From the NCBI GenBank assembly GCA_943369355.1, contig CALRMX020000004.1, positions 62,001 through 126,000 of the forward strand: a DNA stretch of 64,000 bases, read 5' to 3'. This document shows, in pieces, positions 15,277-23,786 of the stretch. The notes beneath the pieces were generated by a model. The model made no database searches and was not told the origin of the DNA. It saw nothing but the letters and a program-made list of their open reading frames with translations. Position 1 is the stretch's first letter. Each line of letters opens with the position of its first letter. This stretch comes from UBA7662 sp943369355 (GTDB lineage: Bacteria; Bacteroidota; Bacteroidia; UBA7662). The position numbers were made by a program, and so were the translations under genes.

Positions 15277-16731
15277 ATGAATATTTCAAGTCTTATTCCG
15301 ACAGAAAAAATAGTTGAGCGTTTACGCTACGACAATCCCTGGTGGGTGAATAAGCAAATTCCAGAGACCTACAGCAGTATGGCTAGGCGCCTTTACTTCA
15401 GTTTGTTTTATCCCTATGTAATCGAAAATAGTGTTAAAAGAGCACTGGTACTCTTAGGGCCACGACGCGTGGGTAAAACCGTAATGCTATTCCATAGCAT
15501 CCAACAACTTTTGACCGAGCATGTAAATCCCCATAAAATATTCTTTATCGGGATCGACAACCCGATTTATGTTCACTTAAGTTTAGAAGACCATGTGAAC
15601 CTTTGTAAACAAGCGCTCAAGCTAGAGAACCTCAACGATTGTTTCGTTTTTTTTGACGAAATCCAGTATTTGAAGGATTGGGAGCGTCATTTAAAAGTGT
15701 TGGTAGACACCTACCCCAAAACCAAGTTTATTGTGTCGGGCTCGGCAGCCGCTGCCTTAAAATGGCACAGTACCGAAAGCGGTGCCGGCAGGTTTACCGA
15801 CTTTTTGTTGCCGCCCTTAACGTTCCAGGAGTACATTCACCTGAAAAATAGGAGTCATCTCATGTACCAGGGCGAGATCGGTTATGGCAACAAACGTATT
15901 GCCTATAACCTGACGCACGACATAAAAGCTTTGAATAAAGAATTTATGCACTACCTCAATTTTGGGGGTTATCCCGAAGTGGTATTGAACGAAAAAATTC
16001 AAAGCGAAATGGGTAGGTACATAAAAAGCGATATCGTGGATAAAGTGCTACTTCGCGATTTGCCCAGTTTGTACGGCATAAAAGACGTGCAGGAATTAAA
16101 TCGATTTTTCTCGTACCTGGCCTACAACACCGGAAAAGAATTTTCGTACGAAACCATGAGTAAAGAAAGCGGTATACTCAAAGAAACCTTAAAAAGGTAT
16201 TTAGACTATCTAGAAGCAGCATTTTTAGTCAAGGTATTGAACAAGGTAGACCTAAATGCAAAACGATTGAAACGAGTGACGAGTTTTAAGGTATATCTCA
16301 CTAATCCTTCACTTCGCACGGCCCTTTTTTCACCCATACTTGAAACCGACGATGAAATGGGTAATATGGTAGAAACAGCTGTTTTATCGCAATGGATGCA
16401 CCGAGAAAAACTCGATTTAACATACGCCCGCTGGAAAGAAGGCCGGAATGAGGGAGAAGTGGATTTGGTATTGGTTAACGATAAAAAATACAAACCCGTT
16501 TGGGGTGTTGAGATAAAATGGAGCAATCGCTATTTTAACCAACCAACCCAGCTAAAAAGCCTGTTGCATTTTTGCGAAAGCAATCAGCTCAAACAAGCTT
16601 TAGTTACGACGATTGACCAATCGGGGGTGAAGGAAATTAATCAGGTTGCTTTTTCGTTTTTACCAGCGTCGGTGTATACCTATAACGTAGGCGATATAAC
16701 GTTAAAAATGAAAAGTAATGAATGGTTATAG
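15277..16731 (+). CDS. AAA ATPase with DUF4143 domain
   Basis: 484 residues. AAA_14 ATPase domain: Walker A GPRRVGKT at 61-68, Walker B CFVFFDEIQY near 128, sensor FIVSGSAAA near 155. The C-terminal DUF4143 domain ends in a restriction-nuclease-like core (NEGEVDLVLV..WGVEIKW, the D/ExK pattern). Such proteins are widespread, often horizontally spread and multi-copy in Bacteroidota; their role is unsettled. Monocistronic with its own promoter element. Confidence 0.85.
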   Translation: MNISSLIPTEKIVERLRYDNPWWVNKQIPETYSSMARRLYFSLFYPYVIENSVKRALVLLGPRRVGKTVMLFHSIQQLLTEHVNPHKIFFIGIDNPIYVHLSLEDHVNLCKQALKLENLNDCFVFFDEIQYLKDWERHLKVLVDTYPKTKFIVSGSAAAALKWHSTESGAGRFTDFLLPPLTFQEYIHLKNRSHLMYQGEIGYGNKRIAYNLTHDIKALNKEFMHYLNFGGYPEVVLNEKIQSEMGRYIKSDIVDKVLLRDLPSLYGIKDVQELNRFFSYLAYNTGKEFSYETMSKESGILKETLKRYLDYLEAAFLVKVLNKVDLNAKRLKRVTSFKVYLTNPSLRTALFSPILETDDEMGNMVETAVLSQWMHREKLDLTYARWKEGRNEGEVDLVLVNDKKYKPVWGVEIKWSNRYFNQPTQLKSLLHFCESNQLKQALVTTIDQSGVKEINQVAFSFLPASVYTYNVGDITLKMKSNEWL

Positions 16732-16868
16732 TCGGTTACGTTGGCACCATTATCGAGCCACAGGTCGGCAAACCATTTGTAAATAGCACAAAACGTTCTT
16801 GAACAAGCATACAAGTTTATTCCTTTGTTTTCTTGCTTGTAGGGTCGTCATTGAAAACCAATTATTCC

Positions 16869-16876
16869 TACTTTTG
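16869..16876 (+). promoter_or_regulatory. Minus-7 promoter element
   Basis: TACTTTTG, an exact TAnnTTTG match, 28 nt before the ATG of the acetyltransferase at 16905. A TTG at 16851 gives only a 15-bp spacer, shorter than usual. Confidence 0.35.
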
Positions 16877-16904
16877 AACGGACCGCTACAGCAATTCCCC
16901 AACA

Positions 16905-17447
16905 ATGATTGAAACCAGCCGGCTATTTCTACAGCCATTAACGTATGCGCAATTGCAGAAATACCTGCAAAACGACCATTCGCTGGAAGATGAATTAATG
17001 CTGCACACAAGTCCAAGAACCATCACAGCAGAATTGAAGGAAGCTTTGGAAGAAACCATTATGCCCAGTGTAGCCGACCCTTCGAAAAACTACTTGTTTT
17101 GTACGCTTTGGACAGCCATTTCAAAAGCCGACCAGCAGATGGTAGGCGACCTTTGTATCGTAGGTGAACCCAATGCGGAGGGCGAAATAGCAATAGGCTA
17201 CGGCACCTACGACGCATTTCAAGGGCGGGGCTTTATGACCGAAATGGTTGGGGGGATGATTGGCTGGGCAAAAACACAGCCGTCGGTAAAATCAATTACC
17301 GCAACAACCAACAAAACCAATGTTGCCTCGTACAAGGTATTAGAACGAAATAACTTTGTTAAAATTGGGGAGTCTGACGAAGAGCTTCATTGGAAGCTAA
17401 ACCTGGATACAGCCGAAGCCCGAGATTCGGAAAACTCGCAGTTTTAA
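16905..17447 (+). CDS. GNAT-family N-acetyltransferase
   Basis: 180 residues with the RimJ/RimL-like pattern: IETSRLFLQPLT at the N-terminus, EIAIGYGTYDAFQGRGFMTE (acetyl-CoA binding motif A with Q-G-R-G-F-M) near 100-120, and TNKTNVASYKVLERNNFVKIGE near 145-165. Transfers an acetyl group from acetyl-CoA to an unknown amine. Followed 54 nt later by the beta-lactamase-like gene; possibly co-transcribed. Confidence 0.85.
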   Translation: MIETSRLFLQPLTYAQLQKYLQNDHSLEDELMLHTSPRTITAELKEALEETIMPSVADPSKNYLFCTLWTAISKADQQMVGDLCIVGEPNAEGEIAIGYGTYDAFQGRGFMTEMVGGMIGWAKTQPSVKSITATTNKTNVASYKVLERNNFVKIGESDEELHWKLNLDTAEARDSENSQF

Positions 17448-17501
17448 AACAAATCAATGCGTGATATTGTCGAGCTTAGGTTACCAATCGCCAGCTATTC
17501 C

Positions 17502-18575
17502 ATGAAAAGTACCCTTATTCCCTTAGTTCTCATTTTGTTATGTTCGTTTTCCTATGCCCAAAACGATTATTCGTTGGTGGTACGCCATTACCACGAAAAG
17601 CAAAACTTTAACGGGACAGTACTCGTGGCAAGTGCGGGGAAAATAGACTTTCTTGCAGGGGTAGGACTTGCGAACCGTAGAGAGAAAACGGCTATTTCGG
17701 CTCAAACCAAGTTTAAAATTGCCTCCATGACCAAAACCTTTACTGCCGTTTTGATGCTTCAATTGGTTGAACAAGGCCTACTTGATTTAGACGTAAATTT
17801 CGGCACGTATTATCCGACCTATCGCGGTGACGCCAAAAACAAAGTCACGTTACGCCACCTGCTTACCTACAGCTCCGGGATACCGAATACCGCCGAAAAG
17901 TTGGGCATGCAGCCGTACCAAACACAGTTGAACATCGATACGTATATTCAAAAATATTGCAGCGAAAATGTAGCTGAAATTCCCGGCGAAAAAAGTAATT
18001 ACAGCAATACCGAATACATCATTTTGCATAAAATCATTGAGAACATCACACAAAAACCCTATGCACAAGTACTACAAGAACAGCTGTTGATGCCGTTGAA
18101 TATGTTGAATACTGGCTTCCTTACCAGCAATTCGCTTGTGAAGGGCCTCGCCGAATCCTACACGATCGACGATTCAACGCGAAGTATTACCCCAGATGAA
18201 GCCTATTTTATCGAGAATTATTTTGGCGCTGGTGCCATGTATTCAACGGCAGAAGATTTATTGAAATTCGACTATGCTCTTTTTAACAATAATCTTCTTA
18301 AACCATCGACACTGCAAATGATGTTGCATCCGAGCGAAAAACTCAACGGCGTAGGCTTAGGAGTATGGTACGCCAAAGGCTACGGCACGTTTAACAAACC
18401 CTTTGTTTACCGCACGGGCGGCATTTTGGGCGCTTGTTCAAACTGGATACATACCCTCGACGATAACAAAACCATCCTCGTTTTTAACAATACCAACGAC
18501 ACTAATTTGTACGAATTGTCGGAGCAATTGTATCTGGTAAGCAAAGGACAAAAACCAACGATATGGGAAAAATAA
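17502..18575 (+). CDS. Serine hydrolase of the class C beta-lactamase / penicillin-binding family
   Basis: 357 residues from the ATG at 17502, where the signal peptide starts (MKSTLIPLVLILLCSFSYAQ); an in-frame ATG 15 codons earlier is less likely. Active-site motifs: SMTK at 75-78 (nucleophile Ser, general base Lys), YSN at 167-169, and YRTGGI in place of K-T-G near 305. Exported to the periplasm. The family includes beta-lactamases, DD-peptidases and esterases; the motifs alone do not tell which. Confidence 0.85.
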   Translation: MKSTLIPLVLILLCSFSYAQNDYSLVVRHYHEKQNFNGTVLVASAGKIDFLAGVGLANRREKTAISAQTKFKIASMTKTFTAVLMLQLVEQGLLDLDVNFGTYYPTYRGDAKNKVTLRHLLTYSSGIPNTAEKLGMQPYQTQLNIDTYIQKYCSENVAEIPGEKSNYSNTEYIILHKIIENITQKPYAQVLQEQLLMPLNMLNTGFLTSNSLVKGLAESYTIDDSTRSITPDEAYFIENYFGAGAMYSTAEDLLKFDYALFNNNLLKPSTLQMMLHPSEKLNGVGLGVWYAKGYGTFNKPFVYRTGGILGACSNWIHTLDDNKTILVFNNTNDTNLYELSEQLYLVSKGQKPTIWEK

Positions 18576-18605
18576 GGCTCGTTGCTATTTCCAAAAAAAG
18601 CCCCT

Positions 18606-19556
18606 TTATTGCGGTTTAACATCCGCTTTTGCAGCTGAATCAATAAACCAACCCAATGTAAACGAGAGCCGATTGCCCGGCTGTGGCATACCTTCGGGAA
18701 GGCTCCACCCCATTGGTCGGCGAAGCTGCACGCTCAAGAACCACTTTTGGTAAAATGCATCAATGCCACCACCCGCCAGGTACTGCCTTCCACCGGTATG
18801 TGGAACTCGGCTTCCAAACTCTTTATCGTAATCCATTTTTTCGATACTTATATTGACTTGTGGTAGAACTGAAACTTTTCCGAAGTCGAACCAATAAAAG
18901 CCTGTAAATCCACCAAAGTATTGTTGCCCAAATTGGTAGTCGAGCTCGCTCGCAAAGGAGTGTCGGAAGTTGAGGTCGGTAACCAATCCCATCCTTTTAT
19001 AGCGAACTGAATAAAACAGCTGCAAATTGGTGGCATAGGCTCCTGTGCCAATCTGAAAGGCGGCAGGATATAACAATCCCTCCGCGGTACGTTGCTGGAA
19101 CGGACCATTCGGAAGTCGAACGCCCAAGCCGGTGAGCAGCAAATGCCGCCAAGGGTTTTCGGGACTGGGAGCCGTATTGACCCAAGTAAATTGCCCGGTG
19201 AACTGTAAATCGCCCAAACCTTGAATACTGCTGCTTTGGCCGTTGTCTTTTACCCGGATGTGCTGCTGCCAGGGCAGACTAGCCACCAGCTGCAAACGAG
19301 GTAACACAAACCACCGAAAGCTAAGGTCGACGGCGTGCAAATAATCGTCGGTTACTAGGGCATCACCCACCCGCGACACTTCGCTGCCTGTATGCACAAA
19401 ATGGGTGTTACGATACCGAAATCCGAGCATATTACGCTGAAACTGCGGTATCACGCTGCCCATATCGGCTCCGGAGGCGCAGCCACAAACATCACAGGCC
19501 AAGGTTAATTGAATACCAAAGAAAAAACTTACGAGAACGAGAACGAATGACTTCAT
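18606..19556 (-). CDS. Outer-membrane beta-barrel protein of an MbnP/MbnH-type copper locus
   Basis: 316 residues. A signal peptide is followed at once by CDVCGCASG, a Cys cluster suited to metal binding, then alternating amphipathic strands ending in an aromatic residue (FTLGWFIDS region), typical of an outer-membrane barrel. Its start codon overlaps the stop of the di-heme gene by 4 nt (ATGA), so it is the last gene of the same operon. Genes like this accompany MbnP and MbnH homologues in Bacteroidota. Role in copper or other metal passage is inferred. Confidence 0.65.
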   Translation of the reverse strand: MKSFVLVLVSFFFGIQLTLACDVCGCASGADMGSVIPQFQRNMLGFRYRNTHFVHTGSEVSRVGDALVTDDYLHAVDLSFRWFVLPRLQLVASLPWQQHIRVKDNGQSSSIQGLGDLQFTGQFTWVNTAPSPENPWRHLLLTGLGVRLPNGPFQQRTAEGLLYPAAFQIGTGAYATNLQLFYSVRYKRMGLVTDLNFRHSFASELDYQFGQQYFGGFTGFYWFDFGKVSVLPQVNISIEKMDYDKEFGSRVPHTGGRQYLAGGGIDAFYQKWFLSVQLRRPMGWSLPEGMPQPGNRLSFTLGWFIDSAAKADVKPQ

Positions 19557-20614
19557 GGATTAAAGGGATTGGTCAGCTTGGTATTTTGGGTGAAGCTGGT
19601 ATCGGTTAAGCTGTGGAGAAAGGCTTCAATAGCCGCTGTTTCAGCTTGGGTGAGGGGTATAGTATTGGCAAGTTGTGGGTCGAGCGTTGCAGAAGGCTGA
19701 ATACCATGGCGGTAATGCTCGAGTACCTCTCGCAAAGTAGCAAAACGACCGTCGTGCATATAAGGAGCCGTGAGCGCTACGTTACGTAAACTTGGCACCT
19801 TAAAGCTGCCGGTATCGCTGGCAAGCAAAGTGATGCGTCCGCGGCCCGCATCGGTAAAAACACGGTCGAGGCCATTATTCCGGTAACTAAAATCGCTGAA
19901 CAATACGCCGCTGTGGCAGCCGCTGCAATGCTCCTGAACAAGCTGATAACCTAACAATTCTTCGGCTGTAAGCGCGCCTTTACCAGTCAACCATTGATCG
20001 TATCGGCTGTTGGCGCTCACCATTTGCAGCTGAAACTGCGACAAGGCATGGAAAAACCGTCGATCGTCGATAGTACCTGGCCCAAAAGCTTGATAAAACA
20101 AACGGGAATACCTCGGGTGGCGACGGAGCTTTTGTAGTACATGGAGCATGCTTTCGTCCATTTCGGCAGGCTCGGTGATGGGTGCCAGCGGGAACACATC
20201 GAGGTGATTTACTCCGCCATCCCACATAAACTCACGCTGCCAGGCCAAATTGAAGAGTGCAGGGCTGTTTCGTGCGCCCAAACGGCCGTCGATGCCGCTG
20301 CTGATGGCTTTGCCGGGATCGGCAAAAGCTGCTTGGGGATGGTGGCAACTGGCGCAAGAAACGCTGCTATCGCGCGACAAAATAGGGTCGTAAAACAAGG
20401 CACGACCCAGTTCAATGCCCGCTTCACTCAACGGATTTTGTTCAAAATCGTAGGCTGCAGCTGGAAAATGAGCAGGAGCCACCCAAGCCTGCTCGGACGA
20501 TGGGTTGTTGCCAAAAGGCAACTCCTCGCGGCAAGCCGAAAAAAACAGGAGCAGGAGCCACCAAGGGCTCCTAACTCCAGAAATAAAAGTAGGCTTAGTT
20601 GTGAATGTGGTCAT
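19553..20614 (-). CDS. MbnH-like di-heme cytochrome c peroxidase family protein
   Basis: 353 residues with a lipoprotein-like signal (LLLLFFSAC, Cys28). Two c-type heme sites: CASCH at 87-91 and CSGCH at 230-234. VPSLRNVALTAPYMHDGRFATLREVLEHY is the conserved region of the CcpA/MauG/MbnH family. MbnH relatives oxidise a tryptophan in the partner MbnP protein to create a copper-binding kynurenine. The neighbouring MbnP-like gene supports this reading over ordinary peroxide reduction. The start overlaps the upstream MbnP gene by 20 nt. Confidence 0.85.
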   Translation of the reverse strand: MTTFTTKPTFISGVRSPWWLLLLFFSACREELPFGNNPSSEQAWVAPAHFPAAAYDFEQNPLSEAGIELGRALFYDPILSRDSSVSCASCHHPQAAFADPGKAISSGIDGRLGARNSPALFNLAWQREFMWDGGVNHLDVFPLAPITEPAEMDESMLHVLQKLRRHPRYSRLFYQAFGPGTIDDRRFFHALSQFQLQMVSANSRYDQWLTGKGALTAEELLGYQLVQEHCSGCHSGVLFSDFSYRNNGLDRVFTDAGRGRITLLASDTGSFKVPSLRNVALTAPYMHDGRFATLREVLEHYRHGIQPSATLDPQLANTIPLTQAETAAIEAFLHSLTDTSFTQNTKLTNPFNP

Positions 20615-21365
20615 ACTCGAACATCGTGGCGATGTTGAGGCTCACCGATTTCGCAGCTGCGCCTGGCATATGCACATTGTTGATTGTAGCCAAGTCGAGA
20701 GTGGTAGCGCCGTCGAAAATCTTATCGACATTCACCATCACATGAACTTGTGGTGCGCTATTGGCCACTACACGCAACGTATTGGTACCAAAAGCATGCT
20801 CGACCTTGGCTTGGGCTGCATTGGCGCCTGTAAAACCACCTACGTGAAATTTGAGGTTACGGTTTGCCGATGCATTCGTAGTACCTTCCAACTTCAGGAA
20901 GATATAGCCACTGTTCCAGCTCCAAAACATGCCATTGCTGGGTGCCAGTGCACCTGTTTGCACGCCGCTGAAGTTGCGTACGCTATCCACGCCTATCATA
21001 TAACGCACCGCTTTGTAATCGGCCAGCGGTACAGAGTCTACCTCGATAATGAGGCTGGCGGCCTGACTGGCATCTACGATGTAGTACGATTCGTTTTCGG
21101 TCCACCAGCTTCCGTCGGCTTTCTGCAGTTGAATGTTGGTAACGTAATAACGCAACATGCTGATGTTTACCGAGTCGTTATCGCGGGTGAAATAGGGTGA
21201 ATTGAGTGCGAACAGCGTACCGTTGAAGTCGTGATCGAATTCGAGTTTAAACTTCGCCGTGGTGGTAGCTCCAGGAGTTGTAGGCGCTGGCGTTTCTTCT
21301 TTGGTGCAGGCTGTAAAAAGGGTAGCAGCAGCCGCTACTGCAAATAGATAAGATTTGAATTGCAT
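20595..21365 (-). CDS. MbnP-like copper-binding lipoprotein
   Basis: 256 residues, lipoprotein signal with FTACTKEE (Cys20) and a Thr/Pro-rich linker. The body matches the MbnP family: KFKLEFDHDFNG at the start, ISMLRYYVTNIQLQKADG, YYIVDA, FSGVQTGALAPSNGMFWSWNSGYIF and the C-terminal DHIH. The paired WSWNSGY tryptophans are candidates for MbnH-directed oxidation. First gene of the tight three-gene operon; probably binds copper at the cell envelope. Confidence 0.85.
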   Translation of the reverse strand: MQFKSYLFAVAAAATLFTACTKEETPAPTTPGATTTAKFKLEFDHDFNGTLFALNSPYFTRDNDSVNISMLRYYVTNIQLQKADGSWWTENESYYIVDASQAASLIIEVDSVPLADYKAVRYMIGVDSVRNFSGVQTGALAPSNGMFWSWNSGYIFLKLEGTTNASANRNLKFHVGGFTGANAAQAKVEHAFGTNTLRVVANSAPQVHVMVNVDKIFDGATTLDLATINNVHMPGAAAKSVSLNIATMFEYDHIHN

Positions 21366-21376
21366 GGTAATTTTTG

Positions 21377-21430
21377 GTTTAAATCAAGAGATATGGCCTC
21401 ATAGGCACATGGTACGGGCTTGATTTAAAC
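21377..21430. promoter_or_regulatory. Perfect 12-bp inverted repeat between the Cys-rich gene and the MbnP-like gene
   Basis: GTTTAAATCAAG at 21377-21388 and CTTGATTTAAAC at 21419-21430 are exact reverse complements separated by 30 nt. The right arm contains the TAA stop of the upstream minus-strand gene, and the left arm ends 11 nt before the ATG of the MbnP-like gene. It could be an operator, or an RNA hairpin adjusting read-through within the operon. Confidence 0.5.
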
Positions 21431-21793
21431 GCGCGGCGGGTGGTCGATGCCGGTTGCTGACCCGAGGTGAGTTGCACCTAAAGCGATGGGTACACACAAC
21501 TTACCGGGAAATGCTATCAACAGCGATACAAACACCTTTTCGCTGCGAATTTCTGCAATCTCGACATTCGACTTTTCGATGAGGGTAGCCGAACTTTGTT
21601 GTTCGTCGGCGGCCTTCATCTTTTGCATAAAGAAACAATAACCGTCGCAATCGGATTTCGGTTCCTCTTTGTTGATACACAACACTTCGGCGATATAATC
21701 CCGGTTGGCTTCAAACGAGGCATACATCACCACCACCAGCAAGTGCTGCATGACAAAGACGATGGCCAGCGTAAGTACACCAAAACGACGCAT
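21425..21793 (-). CDS. Small Cys-rich membrane-anchored protein of the copper locus
   Basis: 122 residues: an N-terminal hydrophobic helix (LTLAIVFVMQHLLVVVMY), then LCINKEEPKSDCDGYCFF, the C-x8-C-x3-C arrangement commonly seen in Bacteroidota proteins encoded next to copper-handling genes, then a second hydrophobic stretch. It precedes the MbnP-like gene on the same strand by 59 nt, so it is probably part of the same transcription unit. Metal sensing or binding is an inference. Confidence 0.6.
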   Translation of the reverse strand: MRRFGVLTLAIVFVMQHLLVVVMYASFEANRDYIAEVLCINKEEPKSDCDGYCFFMQKMKAADEQQSSATLIEKSNVEIAEIRSEKVFVSLLIAFPGKLCVPIALGATHLGSATGIDHPPRV

Positions 21794-21890
21794 GCTGCAA
21801 AGTTAGGCCATTCATAAATAATTGTGGGCATTTAAGTCCGATTTAATCCAACAAAACCCGAAAAAACCGAGAAGATTTCAATGCGCTTCA

Positions 21891-21924
21891 AAAAAAACCG
21901 CCAGCCTGTTGGGGCCGGCGGTTC
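21891..21924 (-). terminator. Intrinsic terminator after the 21958 lipoprotein gene
   Basis: Read on the minus strand: AACCGCCGGCC..GGCTGGCGGTT followed by a run of T. One mismatch in an 11-bp stem, 35 nt after the stop codon. Confidence 0.75.
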
Positions 21925-21957
21925 GCCGAGAGAGCAAGCGCGGAAGCGTACTTCCGT

Positions 21958-22659
21958 TTATTTGGTCCGTTGCAAAATGCCATTGGCTACTGCCACCAGC
22001 ACCAATTTCATTTCCGGATCGAGTTCTTTTTTGAGGTAAACTGTACCTTTTGCCATGGCATCTACGCTAGCCACTACTTCACCAGCATAGATAAAGTTGT
22101 AGCCCAAGTTACCGGGTAGCTTAAACGACATGCCTTCGAGCTGTTGAATGCCTTCGATGGTCACCTTACCTTGAGGCGTTAAGATAAATCCTTCGGTACG
22201 GGTGAGCGGGGTATTGGTATCGGGGAAGTTGAGCCAGAAATCGTAATGCTGCTGCCGCGCCGGGAGGTAAACTGTACCGGCAAAATTCTGCTTGTAAACT
22301 ACCGGCAAGTTGAAATAGTCTTTCACCAATGGCAATTCGGCTGTGCGGAAACGATCTACCGCCAACACCTTGGCTTCTCCACCCAATTGGTCGCGTTGTA
22401 CGAACGAAATCTTCTCTTTACTGCCTCTGAACTGCAAAAAGAAGGGAAATTCATAGCTGCCCACCCAGCCTCCTCGGAAGTTGGAGGCGGTGAATTCGCC
22501 AAAAGTTACCTTACGCTTCCATCGCCAATCGTTCCGGCCTTCTACCGGATACACATCCATGGGCGTATTGTGGTTGGTTTTAAGTTGCACCTGCGCAGTT
22601 TTGCAAGCGCCGAGGGCCATCACCAAAAGGAGGCTTAAGAAAAGAAGTTGGGTTTTCAT
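21958..22659 (-). CDS. Hypothetical lipoprotein, paralogue of the gene at 41383
   Basis: 233 residues with lipobox ALGACKT (Cys19). Shared with the protein at 41383 in the same order: C-K-T after the signal, VTFGEFTASNFRGGW vs VRFGDYSTSRIRRGW, LQFRGSKEKISFVQ vs LRFQGASEKLSYIQ, FRTAELPLVKDYFNLP vs FRNTELPIINEYFGIP, and FAGTVYLPARQQHYDF vs FAGTVFVPSSGKHYDF. No outside family recognised. Envelope lipoprotein of unknown role, with its own terminator. Confidence 0.75.
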   Translation of the reverse strand: MKTQLLFLSLLLVMALGACKTAQVQLKTNHNTPMDVYPVEGRNDWRWKRKVTFGEFTASNFRGGWVGSYEFPFFLQFRGSKEKISFVQRDQLGGEAKVLAVDRFRTAELPLVKDYFNLPVVYKQNFAGTVYLPARQQHYDFWLNFPDTNTPLTRTEGFILTPQGKVTIEGIQQLEGMSFKLPGNLGYNFIYAGEVVASVDAMAKGTVYLKKELDPEMKLVLVAVANGILQRTK

Positions 22660-22799
22660 GGAATTAAAATCTACGTGGCCGCCTTCACGAAAAGCGTGCC
22701 AGTATGTTTCAGCCCTGAGAATCGCGCTGCGATGTGAAATGCGTATTAATTTTTAGGTTTACTTTAAACCATTTAAAGTGTTTCTGCATTTTAGCAGAT

Positions 22800-23732
22800 A
22801 TGCTCAGGTTCAGGCCGATATACCGTTATGCGTTACTACTTGCACTGCTGTTGCCAGCCGGCTTCTTCCTGGGTGGGTGTTTCCGAAAATGGACACTCAG
22901 CCCAGCGCAAATAGAACAACGGTTTGCAGACAAGCCCCTCAAGCCTGTTCCTTTTGCTGTGGATACCCTTGGACGACACTTGGCCTGGCACCAGATAGGC
23001 CACGATACCTTACCCTTGCTGCTACTCATTCATGGGGCGCCAGGCTCGTGGTACGGTTACCTCAACTTGATGGAAGATCCCGAGCTGCAGCGGCATTTTC
23101 AGATGGTGTCGGTCGACCGCCCAGGCTACGGTGCCTCCGACTACGGCCATCCGTTAATCGGCCTCGAAGATCAGTCGCGCATGCTGCATGCTGTACTCGA
23201 ACGGTACAAACACTGCCGACCCATCATCGTACTCGGCAGGTCGTACGGCAGCCCCATTGCCGCGCAGCTGGCGGCCGATTACCCCGACTTGGTAGATGCC
23301 TTCGTGATGTTGGCCCCAGCCATCGACCCGCGCCTCGAAAAGTTCTGGTGGTTTTCGCCTATTGGCCTACTCGATGGCGTACGCAATTTGCTCCCCGACG
23401 CCTTGAACGTGGCCACCGACGAGAAATACAGCCACCGCCGTGAGCTGCGTAAGCTGGAAAAGCTGCTCCCGAAAATAAGCAAACCTACCACTGTCATTCA
23501 GGGGGGCGACGATGATTTAGTAGATCCCCGCAACATCCTCTATGCCGAAAAAATGCTCCAGAATGCTCCTGCGCGCATGGTATATATCCCTAGGCAAAGT
23601 CATCACATCAGCAGGCAACGGCCCGATTTGGTGAAAAAATACGTCCTTTTGCATCTGGAAGAATACCGTAAGCCAGCTTTGGCAAGTTCGCGAGGCAGCC
23701 TCGGAGGTCCGCAGGTAGTACTCGAGGAATAG
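22800..23732 (+). CDS. Alpha/beta hydrolase lipoprotein
   Basis: 310 residues from the ATG at 22800, chosen because it opens a lipoprotein signal (LLLALLLPAGFFLGGC, Cys28). Alpha/beta hydrolase fold: oxyanion-hole LLIHGAPGSW, nucleophile elbow GRSYGSP (Ser), acid GGDDDLVD, and His in SHHISRQRP. Hydrolyses an unknown ester or amide at the cell envelope. Ends 54 nt before icmF on the same strand. Confidence 0.8.
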   Translation: MLRFRPIYRYALLLALLLPAGFFLGGCFRKWTLSPAQIEQRFADKPLKPVPFAVDTLGRHLAWHQIGHDTLPLLLLIHGAPGSWYGYLNLMEDPELQRHFQMVSVDRPGYGASDYGHPLIGLEDQSRMLHAVLERYKHCRPIIVLGRSYGSPIAAQLAADYPDLVDAFVMLAPAIDPRLEKFWWFSPIGLLDGVRNLLPDALNVATDEKYSHRRELRKLEKLLPKISKPTTVIQGGDDDLVDPRNILYAEKMLQNAPARMVYIPRQSHHISRQRPDLVKKYVLLHLEEYRKPALASSRGSLGGPQVVLEE

Positions 23733-23757
23733 CGGCTCGAATGCCCCGCTTTTTGGT

Positions 23758-23765
23758 TAAATTTG
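23758..23765 (+). promoter_or_regulatory. Minus-7 promoter element of icmF
   Basis: TAAATTTG, an exact TAnnTTTG match, 22 nt before the ATG at 23787. No cobalamin riboswitch could fit in the short gap to the preceding gene. Confidence 0.4.
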
Positions 23766-23786
23766 CCGTCCCGTAAACCCATACGT

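Noticed and set aside
20141..21200. Long plus-strand frames opposite the MbnP/MbnH genes
   Set aside because: Shadows of well-supported minus-strand genes; no signal peptides or domains, and composition follows the antisense codons.
22778..23443. 221-codon frame overlapping the alpha/beta hydrolase
   Set aside because: Arg/Pro-rich translation typical of a shifted frame; the hydrolase frame carries all catalytic motifs.
23733..23786. Cobalamin riboswitch before the B12-dependent icmF
   Set aside because: Only 54 nt separate the hydrolase stop from icmF, far too short for the element, and no B12-box-like sequence is visible.
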